DNA from: Symbiodinium natans
Taxonomy: Eukaryota; Sar; Dinophyceae; Suessiales; Symbiodiniaceae
Direction: 5' to 3'
DNA: 51,000 bases
Assembly: GCA_905221605.1 (NCBI GenBank)
Contig: CAJNDS010002753.1
Location: 1 to 51,000, forward strand
Below are positions 29,989 to 42,759 of the stretch, in pieces (the stretch's first letter is position 1; each line of letters opens with the position of its first letter). The translations under genes and the position numbers were made by a program. Under the pieces are notes generated by a model that saw only the letters and a list, made by a program, of their open reading frames with translations, was not told the DNA's origin and searched no databases.

Positions 29989-31640
29989 TGTTCCTTTCTC
30001 ACTGAATGGGTAGACGAAAAGAACATGCACAAGTGGACAGGGTAACCGTCTTCGTCCTTGTATTTACTCCCTTCTTTCTCCTTAGAAAGAAGTTGGAACG
30101 CTGGGGAGGCATTACAGAAGGCAAAAGGAAGGGAACAGGGGAACTCATCCCTGCTCTAGGGGAAGAAGTGTGCCTCACTTATGCAACAAACAAGTACTTG
30201 CTTCTCTCTCTGTTCCCGTCCAGACGCTTCGCTCATCTAATGTTATGCATTCTTTCCTCCATAAGAAAAAACAAGAAGAGACAAAAGCTAGAAGGGAGAG
30301 CGCAGAGAGAAGAGGGAAGATGAAAGCAGTGAGATTGGCTTCCGTTCGTAAGTCTTTCTGCAAGAAGAGAACCACAGAAGAGAACAAAGAGAGGATAAGA
30401 GGATGAATGCGGTGAGACTGAGCGCGGGCATTTCTCTTTGTCATTTGTTGTTCGTTCCTAGTGTTGTCTTGTGCGTACTGCTCAGAAAAGTTGGAACGCA
30501 GTGGAGGCATGAAGGCAAAATGGAGGAATAAGGGAACTCAACCGCACTCTATGCGAAGAGGAGCCCAGGGAACCCAGGCCTGCACCAGGGGAGCCGAAAC
30601 CCCTTTGCAGCGAACAGCTGCCTGCTTTCTTTCTTTCTGTCTGTCTTGCTTTCTTTGTTTCGTTCTTTCTTTCTGTTTCCTTTCTCTCGAGGGGTTTGTG
30701 GAAGGAGGCCCCCACTCGCACGCGCGCAGCCCCAAATCCGACTTCGCGAGACTGCTTGCAGTTTCTCTCCTCAATAAGAAAAGCAAAGAGCAGAGAAAAA
30801 GGGAGAAGAGAGGAGAGCGAGGACGAAGGTAACGAGATGATCTTGGGTTCTTGGACATTCATCTCTCTTTCCGACAAGAACAAAGCCAGAGAGGGAGATA
30901 AGAGAGGTGAGGAGAGGATGGGGCGCCTCCCCCTTATGGTTTATTTCCTTCCTTTTTTCTTCTTCCAACAAGAAAGGGAAGAGAGGAGAGATGAGGACAG
31001 TGTGTAAATAGAAGAATGACATATTTGAATGTTTACCTCTTCGTTGTTCTTCTCCTGTTACCCGACTCCTTTTCTCCTGAAAGAACCGCACGTTAGTCAA
31101 ATGTTTGTTGCTTTCCTCTTGCTGTCTGTTCTCTTCTCGTTGAATGGGTAAGTCCAAAAAAATTGCACAAGTGGACAGGGGAACCGTCTTCGTCCTTGTG
31201 TTTACCCCCTTCTTTCTCTTTAAAAGGAATAGAAACGTTGGAACGCAAAAAAAAGGCGAACCGGGGAACTCACCCCTGCCCTAGGGGAGAGTGTGTCTCC
31301 CTTATGCAACAAACAAGTACTTGCTTCTCTCTCTTCCCGTCCATGTGCTTCGCTCATCTAGTGTTATGCATTCTCTCTTCCACAAGAAAACGAGACAAGA
31401 CGAAAGCTAGAAGGGAGAGAGCAGAGAGAAGAGGGAGGATGAAAGTAATGAGATTGGTTTGTGGTCTTAAATGTTCATTCTGCAAGAAGAGAACCACAGA
31501 AGAGAAAGAAGGGAGGACTAGATGATGAATGCAGTGAGGCTGAGTGCGGGCACTTCTCTTTGTCATTTGTTCTACATTATGCTCGTGGCTCGTCCCTTTT
31601 TCTTCCTTGTTGTTATCTAGCTTGCTTAAACACTCTTGCT
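29989..31640. repeat. further units, second module copy
   Basis: A third unit begins at 29989, the module copy is at 30685-30830, and a final unit starts at 31126 and decays near 31640, where CCCTAAA sequence resumes. Confidence 0.75.
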
Positions 31641-31796
31641 AACTCCCAACATTAAGACCCTAAATCCCATAATCCAAGTAGCAGACGTCCCGATGAGTCC
31701 TGAGCCTAGACCCTAAACCCTAAACCCGAAACCTTCAGTAGTATAGAACATATTAAAACAAAGAGAACATGCCTAATAATACATAAAGGTTCCTCT

Positions 31797-31850
31797 TACA
31801 TATATATATATGTATGTATATATGTATATATATATGTATATATGTATCAA
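31797..31850. repeat. TA/TG microsatellite
   Basis: tacatatatatatatgtatgtatatatgtatatatatatg. Confidence 0.85.
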
Positions 31851-32132
31851 TTCTGCGGTTTATAGGGCTTGTGTCTTCTTTTCAAGCATGGGGTTTACTT
31901 TGTTTTGGATTTGGGGTTTGGGGTTTAGGGTCCAGAGTTTTTTGCACTTTTACGGGGCCGGTCTAGGGTCGCTACGGTCGTCCACAGAGTGGCTGTTTTC
32001 CAGATTTTGCAGGGCTTCTTGGGCGGGCGGGCGGGTGTATATAGACCCCAGACCCCACTGCCTAAACCCTAGCCCCTAAACCCTAAACCCTGAAGGTGAG
32101 TGCAGGGTTTAGTGTTTAGGGCTTTTGTCCAG

Positions 32133-32173
32133 CTCTTGGGCCTGAAGGGGGTCTTGAGACCCGCAACTCTCAG
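32133..32173 (+). CDS. candidate exon, possible N-terminal part of the rhomboid gene
   Basis: Acceptor ttttgtccag, frame LLGLKGVLRPATL, donor GTACTGG, ending in phase 2. It joins in frame to the exon at 32341. Basic and hydrophobic; whether it belongs to the rhomboid gene is unproven. Confidence 0.45.
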
Positions 32174-32340
32174 GTACTGGAAGGCCCTTCTCGTAGTTTT
32201 GGATCCCTAAACCCTAAATCCTAAACCAAGAATGAGCACCCTTCTTGTTCTTTTGGGTCCAGAGTCCACAATCTTAAGGCCTAAACCGCTGTTTGGCTTA
32301 AGGGAGCAATGAGAGGGATGTCCAGTCTAGCTAAGTCCAG

Positions 32341-32379
32341 GCAGATTCGGGCTTGGCACAAAGTTCTCCGTCTTTTTAG
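32341..32379 (+). CDS. candidate exon
   Basis: Acceptor ctaagtccag, frame QIRAWHKVLRLF, donor GTAGTT, phase 2 to 2. Continues the frame of 32133-32173. Confidence 0.45.
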   Translation, partial: ADSGLAQSSPSF

Positions 32380-32546
32380 GTAGTTCCAGGTTGACACTTG
32401 AGGATTCGAGGCTGTCATGTCATTAGGGTTTCGGGTTTAGGGTTGAGAGTTCGAGGACTGCTATGCCTGAGGCTTAACCCTACGCCGCTCATTCCTTACC
32501 AAACCTTCTTATCATTTTATCTCTTACTCTTTTACCCTAACAGAAC

Positions 32547-32595
32547 GTCCCTCCCCCCCCCCCCCCCCCAAAAAAAAAAAAGGGGGGGGGGGGGC
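32547..32595. repeat. adjoining poly-C, poly-A and poly-G runs
   Basis: About 20 C (one interruption), 13 A and 13 G in succession, just before a family-D MITE. The poly-C and poly-G runs can pair. Confidence 0.9.
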
Positions 32596-32611
32596 GGGCA
32601 GGGTGTGGGAT

Positions 32612-32741
32612 GCTTGGAAGTTCATTGTACTGGTTAACCAATTATAACTGTGCTGATAGCCATATTAGAGCACTTAAGGGGCTTATAAGTGGGTTATAAG
32701 TACAGTTGTAATTGGTTAAGAAGTACCATGAACCTCCAAGT
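32612..32741. mobile_element. MITE family D, copy 4
   Basis: Ends gcttggaagttcattgtact and agtaccatgaacctccaagt with the core catattagagcacttaaggggctta. Confidence 0.88.
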
Positions 32742-32823
32742 GAAGTTTAGACTGTGGTTCGAGAAGCGTCTTGCTGTGGTCTTCCCTTCCTTGTTTCAGC
32801 CGTGCAAGCTGTCGTGCCGTCAT

Positions 32824-32961
32824 CTACTATTTGCTTAAGGTTCCCCCCCCCCCCACCCCCAAACAAAAACATGGAAGACAATAATCCGTAATATGGCCCG
32901 TTTGGAAGAACATGTTGCAATAAAGTGTAACCTTTCTTGAGGGTTCTTAAGCAAATCGTAG
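32824..32961. mobile_element. MITE family C, copy 2
   Basis: Ends ctactatttgcttaagg and ttcttaagcaaatcgtag are inverted. TCAT stands directly outside both ends, as in the copy at 49684, which may be a target-site duplication. Confidence 0.82.
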
Positions 32962-33168
32962 TCATCGAATGTTTCCTAAGCGCCCGTATGAATCCTTTTC
33001 GGATCCACACATACGAGTATTGTGTTTGCCGGCGGCGGGGGGGGGGGGGGTTAGGGTTTTCGGGTTCAAGATTTAGGGTTTAGGGTTGGGGCGGCGGCCT
33101 GCTACGCAAATGTAGGAAACAGAAGAAGTCTTCATGGCTATTGGGCTAAAACCTAAAGGCTCCAATGT

Positions 33169-33237
33169 AGTTCCCCCTTATACTAACAGTCCTGATTATA
33201 ATCTCCTAAGGACTGTTGTTCTAAGGGTGAACATCCC
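33169..33237. mobile_element. MITE family F, short copy
   Basis: tagttcccccttatactaacagtcc and ggactgttgttctaagggtgaacatccc are inverted with almost no interior. Confidence 0.8.
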
Positions 33238-33318
33238 AACCCTAAACCCGAAACCCTAAACCCTAAACCCTCTACACCCTAAACCCTAAACCAAGGTAGA
33301 TTCCTTATTTCAAGCTCT

Positions 33319-33395
33319 TTGGGCATTTTCCCTTAGCGCTGGCTCTTCAAGAGCTCCAAGGCATCATGATGGCGCGCCAGGCCTCGCCCACAGAC
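33319..33395 (+). CDS. candidate exon
   Basis: Acceptor ttcccttag; one frame reads LALQELQGIMMARQASPTD. It sits just before a CCCTAAA array. Position in the rhomboid gene is possible but the phase is unresolved. Confidence 0.3.
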
Positions 33396-33436
33396 CCTAA
33401 ACCCTAAACCCTAAACCCTAAACCCTAAACCCTAAA
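33395..33436. repeat. CCCTAAA array
   Basis: Six perfect heptamers. Confidence 0.9.
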
Positions 33437-33639
33437 CATTTGGAGCTTCTTGGTGTTTAGGGTTTGGGGTTTACGGGTGTCACCCAGTGCCCGAAGCGGC
33501 TTTCCCTAAAGGTAAGGTACCCCCCCGTCTCATGTTAAGTCACCAATCCCGAAGTGCTAAAGAACCTCAACAGACACCAGAGCCCCCCAGCTTCCTCAAC
33601 TCCGGGAGGGGATTCCCTGAACCCCAAAGCCCTGACTCT

Positions 33640-33726
33640 AAACCAAACCCTAAACCCCAAACCCTGAACCCCAAACCCTAAACCCTAAACCCCAAACCCT
33701 AAACCCTAAACCCTAAACCCTAAACC
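33640..33726. repeat. CCCTAAA/CCCCAAA array
   Basis: C-rich heptamers at the 3' side of the intron before the exon at 33779. Confidence 0.9.
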
Positions 33727-33778
33727 TGAGCCTCCCCAAAAAAGACCCTACAGGTGCCCGACCCTTTGGCTGCTGCAG

Positions 33779-36700
33779 GTGTCTGGCTCCGTTGCCGTGG
33801 AGACACTCCTGTGGCAGTACCGGCCTATTTTCACGCTCCTTGGGTGGGTTTAGGGTTTAGGGTTTAGGGTTTAGGGTTTAGGGTTTAGGGTTTAGGGCAC
33901 CTAGGACTCAGAGTCGCCCCTTAGTCCCTTTGTTTAAGGTTTTGGTTTTCTTATAGGCCCCTTTTTTTTAAAACGGGCGCCCCTTTGTTATTCCCAGGTT
34001 GCTCTTGGGTCTAGTCACAGTTTTGAGATCTAGGGTTTAGGGCTTAAGTGAAACTTGCATCTCTTTTGCTGAAGGAATGGTGAAAAGCCTTCCAACGATG
34101 TTCCTGTCAAGCTCTAAACTCAGCTTGTACACCTCAAACTACAGCCAAAACCCTAAACCCTCCTGGGACCCTGTGTACCTACAGCTTTATGGGTTATGCC
34201 TACTAATGAAGGGGTAGCTACTACTAAACTGTAGGAGAAACAAAAACTATAGGCCAAACCCTAAACCCTAAACCCTAAACCCTAAACACCATACCCTAAG
34301 CCGAGGTTCTTGCAACTGACTTTGGCAGTGGCCTCGGCGCTGCGATCTGCATGCCAAAGCTTGCTGATTCCACCTCCGCCGCCTGTACCCATGAACCCTA
34401 AAAGCAGTTTAGGGTTCATTCTAATGCCCAAACCTAAACCCTAAACCTTAGACCCGGCTCATACAGCTTAAAGTTCTCCACAGCAATGCAACGCCACCTG
34501 GGTGCAGAGAGGCTTTGCTGAGTACCGGAACTTTAAACGCCCTGACGGACCAACTGCTCCTATCATCTGGAGCTGGCAGGGTTCTGGGGCTTGGGACGTG
34601 TTTGTCTTTCTTTGGTCCATCGGATACTGGTATCTGTGGGATTGTGGCGAAGCTTATGATAGCCGAGGTCAGTGTACGTGCTTCTTTTTTGTGAGCACGA
34701 AGGGTTGGCGCAAGAAGCTGGAAGCCCTATTAATAGCCTGAGCCACCCTACATGCAAGAGTCGGGGGGGGAGAGAAGAGAGGATAGCTTCTCCCGGCAAG
34801 GCAGTGGGTGCGTGGGCTCTTCTGCCGGTGGTCAACCCAGATAATCCTCTGCACGCCCGAGCAGGAGACCATGACTGGCTCAAAGGCCCCAGCCTACACC
34901 CGATACTACACTGGACCCTAAGGACTAAATCCTACTAACCTAGGACCCAGAGTAGGCCCTTATTCCCTGTGTTTAGGGTTTAGGTTCCCTTATAAGCCCC
35001 TTAAAACCAAAAAGGGCACTTATTCTTTTCTAGGTTACTCATGGCTCTGGTTAATTCTTCAGGGTACAGGGCATAGGGTTTAGGGTTATTTTGGGTTTAG
35101 GGCGACGGTCCTGGGGCTTGCCGTGGTTTGGTGAACTTAGGAGCTGAGTAAGCACACTTTTACACTTCTTGGGATACTCTAATTTCCCCTAGAGAACTGG
35201 AAGTGTACACGTTTTGGGGGCTTATGAACTCAGCAACCCTAAACCCTAAACCCGGTCCTAGGGCTTCCCTGGTTTGGTGACCCTAAGGGTCCATGTACCC
35301 ATATAGTATATACTTGGGCCTTCAAGGGGTTCCCATATAGCAGCTTTAGGGGCCAAGTATGTACCATATAGGTACATGGACCCTTAGGGTGAATGATATG
35401 TGAGGTTGCCTTTAGGTGCCTTCTTGCCTGCGGGGATGTGAAGGCTTTTCCGTCAGTCCACTGGTAGCTTGGGCCGCTGCCTTGCGCTTTTAGGGTTTAG
35501 GGTTTAGGGTTGTAGGGTTGTAGTGTTTCGGGTTTAGGGTTTAGGGTTTAGGGTTTAGAGTTCAGGGTTTAGGGTTTAGCGACTTCCTGTTCAGATCCTT
35601 CCCCAGCATCGGCCTTCCACCCGGCCCTTTCACCCGAATGAACCTAAGCCCCACAAGTGTCCTGCAACAACTCAGGCCCTAAACCCTAAGCCCTAAACCC
35701 TAAACCCTAAACCCTAAACCCTAAACCCTAAACCCCACCACGCCACAAAACACCCTCACAAAATCGCAGAACCCTTCTTTAGACTCCATAAACCTCCTTA
35801 AACCCCCCCAAGGCCCTCCTTCAACCCTATAAGCCTTCTTGAAACCCTATGAACCTACAGTAAACCCCAAAAAGTTGGAAACCTTTTCAAGGACAAATAG
35901 TGCTGGGATTCCCTATACTTTACTCTTAGGGATTGAGGCTCTTGAGTTTCCAACTTTTTGGCTTCTACTATACTTTGAACTGTATAAACATTCTTTCAAC
36001 CCTGTGAACGTTCTGAAAACCCTCTTTGAACCCTCTTTAGACCCCAAACCCTCAAACCCTGAACCCTGAAAACCCTTGGCCCTAAACACCCCTAAACCCT
36101 AAAAGCCCTTAACCCTAAAACGCCCTAAACCCTAAACATCCTTCGCCCGAAGCGCCCTTCACCATAAAATACCCTGAACCCTGCCAAGCCCTAAACCCTG
36201 AAACCCTTCGCCCTGAAAAAAACCCTTAACCCTACAAAGCCCAACCCTAAACCCTAAACCCTAAAACCCCGTAGCCCGAAGAAGCCGTAACCTTAAGCAC
36301 CTCTGCAGGAGGGGCGGGCCTCGAGCTTGAGGCTCAGAGGGTCCAAACGTGAGAATGCCGACGACCCGCAGCATTGAAGCTTCTGCGGTTTCAGGTTTTG
36401 GGTTTAGGGTTTAGGGTTTAGGGTTCAGGGTTTAGGGTTTAGGGTCCCTAGACAAACAGCCCCTCAAGATCCCTCAACCCTAAACCTCCACAGCCAAGCA
36501 ACTCTGAACGCTTTAACCCCCCAGATCCCTCCACCCTCAATGTATAACTTCTTTTACAAACCCTCATCCAAGCCCCCCAACACAAACCTCGGTTATGATT
36601 GGGGTGTAAGTGCAGTTGTACTCTCAGTCGTAGAGTAGGCAACCGTTAACCTTTTTGGGGTAATATAATCCCCATATAATCCCAAAGGTTACCCTTTAGT

Positions 36701-39700
36701 TCCCCTAGGTACTGGACAACGAAGTACTTGGGTTAATAAGTACCATCAACCTCCAAGTAGGCCCTCAACCTCAAACCTCATTTCTTGGGTCGCTTCGGTT
36801 GATTCTTGCCTGCGGCTTATAGACCAGCGTAGACTATTTGTGTGACGCCAGTACGCCATATAATGCCCTTCTTCATTGATCGAACGGCGCAAGTCCGACC
36901 GAACCCCAAACCCTCGACCCCAAAACCCTAAACCCCAAAACCTTAAACCCCAAACCCTAGACCCCCAAACCCTCAACCCTGATCCCTGGGTTTGGAGTAC
37001 CGTACCTTTATACTTTTGTTTGTTTTTAACCTGTTCCTTGAAGGAACAATTAGGAAGTAAAAGTCTCTACTTTTTTTCTCCCTGGTTACTTCAAAGTCTA
37101 GGATACCCTAAACCCTAAACCCTAAACCCTAAACCCTAAACCCTAAGCCCTAAACCCTAAACCCTAAACTACTGTCTCCAGGTCCGTCTGGCCTGGCGAG
37201 ACGGGATTCATGCTGCAGCGCGACTGCGTGGATCTTCGCTACCAGGGCTGGAGGCTTGCTTGGGGTTTAGGGTTTAGGGGTTAGGGTTTAGGGTTTAGGG
37301 TTTAGGGCTTAGGGTTTAGGGTTTAGGGCTTAGGGCTTAGGGCGTTTTATGGCTTAGCGTGGTCCAAGCTTGAGGACGCAAGAAGTATTTCCCTACTTGA
37401 GAGCCCCAAAGCAGACTATTTTTTTCGAAAATTGGGTTCAGGGTTTAGGGTTTAGGGTTTAGGGTTTAGGGTTTAGGGTTTAGGGTTTAGGGTTTAGGGT
37501 TTAGGGTTTAGGGTTTAGGGGCTATGAGCCCCAAAACCCCTCTGCACCTCCGAGACTTGGCCGCGAGCCAAGAGACGCCCCTCCCAAGCTCTGAAATCCT
37601 GAGTCCTGCTCAGCCCCATATGGGTGGTTGTCAAAATGATGGTCCCTTTTTGGGGTACCCTAAATATTAGGTGCCGTATTATATTAGGGATCCAAAAAGG
37701 GACCATGATTTTGACAACCACCCATATGAAGCAGGATATATTTTACCGTTTTTCTTTCTCCGCCTTTAGCTGAACTTTAAACTTTTTGGGTTTCCTGGTT
37801 GAGTAGGAACAGTCAAGTTCAGCCTTTTTTTCTCCTTGGTCTTGGAGAAGTAAGTCTTGGTGAGTGTATATACCGGGTGTCCTTTTGGCAGTGCAAGAAA
37901 GAAAAACTCAGAAAAACAAAAAAAACCTACTTCATATGCCCTACAGTAGCCAGCGCGCTTCTTTTTCTGAATCCCTCAACCTTCTCATCCTCGACAACCC
38001 TCAACGCCAACATATGTCTTCAAATCTGGTGAACCCTAAACGCTAAACCCTAAACCCTGAACCCGGAACCCTGAACCCTAAACCCGTTTATAGGGGCTCT
38101 GGAAGCCCCAAGCCTTAAACCCGTACCTGAAGAACCCCAAGCCAGCATTTTTATCTAAGAATCCATGAAGGGGCTCTCTGATAAGGTTCTTAAGTTAGGG
38201 TTTAGGGTTTAGGGCTTAGGGTTTAGGGTTTAGGCTTTAGGCTTTAGGCTTTAGGCTTTTGGGCAAACAAGTAGGTCTTGGGGTCCTTAAGGGAGCTACT
38301 GCACATGTTGTTCCACCTCAGAACCTCACACTGGAAGGTGGCTGACATATCAGCGGCCCGACGGACAGAAGAGCTTAGAGGGTTTGGGGGTTGGGGTCCA
38401 GGTTTCGTGGAAGCCCTTGCGAGAACGTTAGGGTTTAGGGTTTACGGTTTAGGGCTCAGTCGGGTTTAGGGTTAGCCCCCTTACTATACTAACTACACTT
38501 AGGTGTTTAGGGTTTAGGGTTTAGGGTGTGAAGCGCAAGGGAGGAGTGTGTCAGTCAGGATTGCCACCTCCTGCAGGCGTGTAAGCTCGCTAGAAGGCGC
38601 GGCGCCCAAAAGCCTAACGCCTACAAGCCCCTAAAGACCTGAAAGGTTTAGGGTTGAGACCCCAGAAAGCGCCCCAAAGCCTAGGTTTTCACACGCCTCC
38701 TTGATGCACATCCTTGGCAACTCTGTGATGCTCATCATCGTTGCCATCCCGCTAGAGGCCAAACCTGATTTTTCATCGGTTTCGGCCGTTGGCTTCCTAA
38801 GCCCTCGAGACCCTGAACCCTAAACCCTAAACCCTTAGACTCCAAACCCTAAACCCTAAACCCTAAACCCTTAGACCCTAAACCTGCATCTCTTTCTAGG
38901 ACGTTTCGGTCTTGATATCAAAAGAACGGAGATCTTCTCCAACTCGATCTTTTGGCCACACCTCGAGGGGAGTCTAGGGTTCGGAGTTTAGGGTTCAGGG
39001 TTTAGGGTTTAGGGTTTAGGGTGAGGAGTTGCATCAAAAGAGGCGAAAGGGCATACGTCTGGTTTTGGGAGATTGGGAGACGTGGATGTTTAGGGTGTGA
39101 GGGGGTTTAGGGTTCAGGGTTTAGCTTGCCCCGGGCTTTTTTTGGGGGTGTAAAGATCCTAGCTGAAGATGATGAGGGGGTTCAGTTGCGAAACCGTCTT
39201 TAAGGCCTCAAATCAGGGTTTAGACGGTTATTCGTCACATCTCCGGGTAGTACGATCACAGGAGTTCACTGTGTTTGGCCCTAGGCCCTAAACCCTAAAC
39301 CCGCACTAAACCCTGGTCGTTGGGGGAGTAGGATTCGGCAATCTGTCGTTGTCATCTTGAGCCAATTCTCCGAGCTAAAAACGAAAGCATCTGCCAGCTT
39401 TTCCGACATTCGGGAATTCAGCCGTGGCCTTCGTTCCTAGGGTTTCGGGCTTTAAGGGCTTTAAGGGTGTTCAGGGGTTTTAACGGGTTTTAACGTTGTT
39501 TGAGGGTGTTTAGGGTTGTTAGGGTTCAGGGTTTCGGGCCGGGCGTTTTTGGGGCTTGGAACTGGCCGGAAGAGAAGGGGCCCTAGCAGCAACGACTTTT
39601 GCCATGACTCAGGACGGGGTCCAATTCCGTAAGGGGTTTAGGGTTTAGGGTTTAGGGTTTAGGGTTGAGGGTCCTGAAACGTGGGCCTCCAGCATCCGAT

Positions 39701-40623
39701 GTCTTGCTGAAGGGGCTGCCTCAGCCGCGAACGAACCGTGGGATCCCAAAATCCCAAACCCGAAAACCCTAGACAGTGAACCCTAGGTAGGATAAGGTAG
39801 GGTTTAGCGTTTAGGGTTTAGGGTTTAGGGTTTAGGGTTTAGGGTTTAGGGTTTAGGGTTTGGGGTCTAGGGTTTAGGGTTTAGGGTTTAGGGTCTAGGG
39901 TCCCTGAACTGAGATCCGAACGGAAACTGTCCGCCTTCAATCTGGGGGGGGGGGGGGCTTCATTAATCCTAAGCTACCATTAGAGTGTTCTTGGAGCCCT
40001 GTTGTCTTTGGATCCGGGTTCTGGTACCCTAGACCCTAAACCCTAAACCCTAAGCCCTAAACCCTAAGCCCTAAACCTTAAACCCTAAACCCTAAACCCT
40101 AAACCCTACCTTATCCTGAGCCCCGTGGCCTAAGCCCCTTTTGACTTCGGTCGCTGCCATCCCTAAGCCCTAAGCCCTAAACCCTAAACCCTAAACCTAA
40201 ACCCTAGACCCTAAACTTCAAATTCTCGCAAGGGCTTCCACGGTCATGTACGCCTGGCCATGCAGCTTAGCTGCAAACATCGGACGCGCTGCTCGTAAGT
40301 AGCATCCTTTGTTTGGGGTGGAGGAGGGCTCCTTGTCAGAAGGGTTCCCTAGTTTGGTAAGGGGTTTCTATGATATCATAAAGGCGACCTAGACGGGCCT
40401 AATCTTAAACCCTAATTAAACCCGAAGCCGTAAGCCCCAAACCCGAAACCCTAAGCCCTAAGCTAACATAAGCTGGAAGGGCACGACCCAGCTGCGTCCC
40501 AGGCCCAAGGCACCCCCAAGGTACCAGAGAGCGTCGGAGCTTGCGCCCAGGGACCACTTTTGGGTTCAGGGTTTCGGGTTTAGGTCTTAGGGTTTAGGGT
40601 TGAGGAATATTCCTTACCACGTA

Positions 40624-40655
<32 letters not shown>

Positions 40656-42720
40656 CTTAGGGGTTGAGGGTTCAGGGCTTTGATTGATGAATGTGCCCTA
40701 AACTCATGCTGCGTGATTGCTTGGTTGAGGGGTACCGTTCTCTCTGGGTGTGCCGGTAGTATGTGTGTGTGTCCGTAGGTCCTAAACCTTATACACCTTA
40801 TGAAGCAACAAAGGGTGCCGTACCCCTTTGCCTGGCGAATCTAGTTCAGGGTCATGGTCGGCTCTTTGAGTTTAGCCTGTAGGGCTTATAGGGCTTTCCC
40901 GTTTGCAGGGTTGAGGGATGAGGGTGGGTGTGTGTGTGTGTGTGTGTGTTTTTCTGTTTTATGGGTCATCTGACGCCGAGTCTTCTGAACGTCGGCGTCG
41001 CCTTCGGGGCAGCGTTTGATGCCATTCTGCAGAGCAGCACGCAACTGGTTGGTATGTCTGCCGGTGTCTATGCCCTGATGGGCATGCACTATGCCGATGC
41101 CCCTTGGCCTTGCGAAGAACCTTACGCCTAAACCCCTAAAACCTGAAGCCGAAATCCTAAACCCAAAAACCTAACCCCCAACCCTAAACTCCAATCCCCC
41201 AAGCCTAAACCCCAAAGCCTATACCCCAAACCCCAAACCCCTAACAATCCCCTAAACGCGAAGCCCCCAAAGCCCACGCCTTAGCCCCGAAAATTGCCTA
41301 AACCCTAAACCCTAAACCCCAAACCCTAAACCCTAAACCCTAAACAGTAAACCCTAAACCCTAAACCCTAAACCCACTACAATGGGCCGAAGTGCTTGAG
41401 TCTTGGGCCCTTGGAGTTTGGGAGGCTCCCTCAGCTGCGTTTACACCCGAAGCCTCAAACATGTAGGGTTTAGGGTTTAGGGTTTGGGGTTTAATGTTTA
41501 GGGCTCATAGGGTGAAACCCCCTCGCCTGCAGGGTCGGTCTTGCTCTATTCAGTGCACAAGGAGTCGAAGACTGGTGGGGTGGGGGGGGGGGAGGGGACG
41601 GGAGGGGTGGGAAAGCCAGATTTTGTGGCCCTCCGTTTAAGGTGCAGTTCAGGGCTTCGGGCTGAGACACTAGCCTTGCCCGTAAACCCTAAATCCTCAG
41701 CCGCAAACCCTAAACCCTAAACCCTAAACCCTAAACCCCTGAACAAGGTGATCATGAACTGGGGCCAGATGGAGTTCCGGTACGGCAAGACCGCCTTGCC
41801 CCTTATCGTGCAAATCTGGGATCAGAGTAAGAAAGAAGGGCTTTAATGGAACCCCAAAACAGGGCACCCCATCAATATCGTAGGAGTATAATAGGCATAT
41901 GCCTACCAGAGTCCTTATATGCCCTCTATACTCCTACTCTATTCTTGGGCTTTCCTGTTTGGGGTTCCCATTGAAGTCCCTTTTTCATATAAAGTTTTGT
42001 ATGCTGTCGGAATGCCCCTTAGCCCTAGAATCTTGGGCAAATGCGCAACATCGGTGTTGATGCATGTTCACTGTATATTGTTCGATTCTTGTTTGTGTGC
42101 AGCTTTTGCTGTACATTATGTTGATGTTTGAGTGTGTCTTTGCATGTGTGTTTGTATTCCGGCATGTCGCCGTTCGAGGGAAGGGGCCGGCCATGTCCAA
42201 CAAATAAGTCAACACAATCCTAGAACTGCGCGGACCCAGAGTAGGCCCTTATTCACTTTTTTCAGTGTTTAGGTTCCCATTTTGTCCCCTTCACACCAAA
42301 AAGGGCACATGTTTGATTCCCAGCTATGGGCTACTCTTGGGTCTAGACTGGGGCTGCTCAGCACGCAAAAAGCCGCAAACCCTCAATCCTTAACCCCTAA
42401 ACCCTAGCCCGAAACCCTAAACCCCGAACCCTAAATACCACGGCATCGTGCAGGGCTCTGTCACCAGGCTCCTCTTCTTGATCTTCATCGACTCGACCGT
42501 GTCATTTGTGAACGAGCTCGGGGGAGCGGGTACCAACATCAGCCATGGGAGCCACTTCGGCGTCTCGGATAGCTGATTTAGGGTTGAGGGTTGCGGGTTT
42601 TGGGGGGGGGGGCCGCCTGCATGGCTGAGGATTTCCCAACCTTCATCCGTGCCGGGTGGCGGGAACTTGGAAACGAGGGTTCTGTAGTGCCTGGTTTTCA
42701 GGTGGGTCATCTGGTAGGGT

Positions 42721-42759
<39 letters not shown>

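Larger units (their letters stand above)
27650..31640. repeat. large-unit diverged repeat region, GA/CT-rich
   Basis: The phrase tgttcctttctcgctgaatgggtaga/agt recurs at about 28070, 28891, 29438, 29989 and 31126, giving units of about 550 nt (two adjacent copies) and longer ones. A second module (ggggtttgtgg...cacgcgcgcagccccaaatccgac...) occurs at about 28425 and 30685. (GA)n lies at 27709-27742. Purine-rich blocks alternate with pyrimidine-rich blocks. Many 60-210-codon frames open on both strands, but they are not conserved between repeat copies and I call none a gene. Confidence 0.8.

Noticed and set aside
27639-31525. Frames of 60-210 codons with hydrophobic Ser/Leu/Phe stretches
   Set aside because: Pyrimidine-rich repeat sequence on one strand and Lys/Glu/Arg-rich on the other. 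Homologous repeat copies do not keep the same frame.
39345-39360. Minus-strand spliced-leader relic (cttgagccaa)
   Set aside because: Only ten bases match; too short to support.
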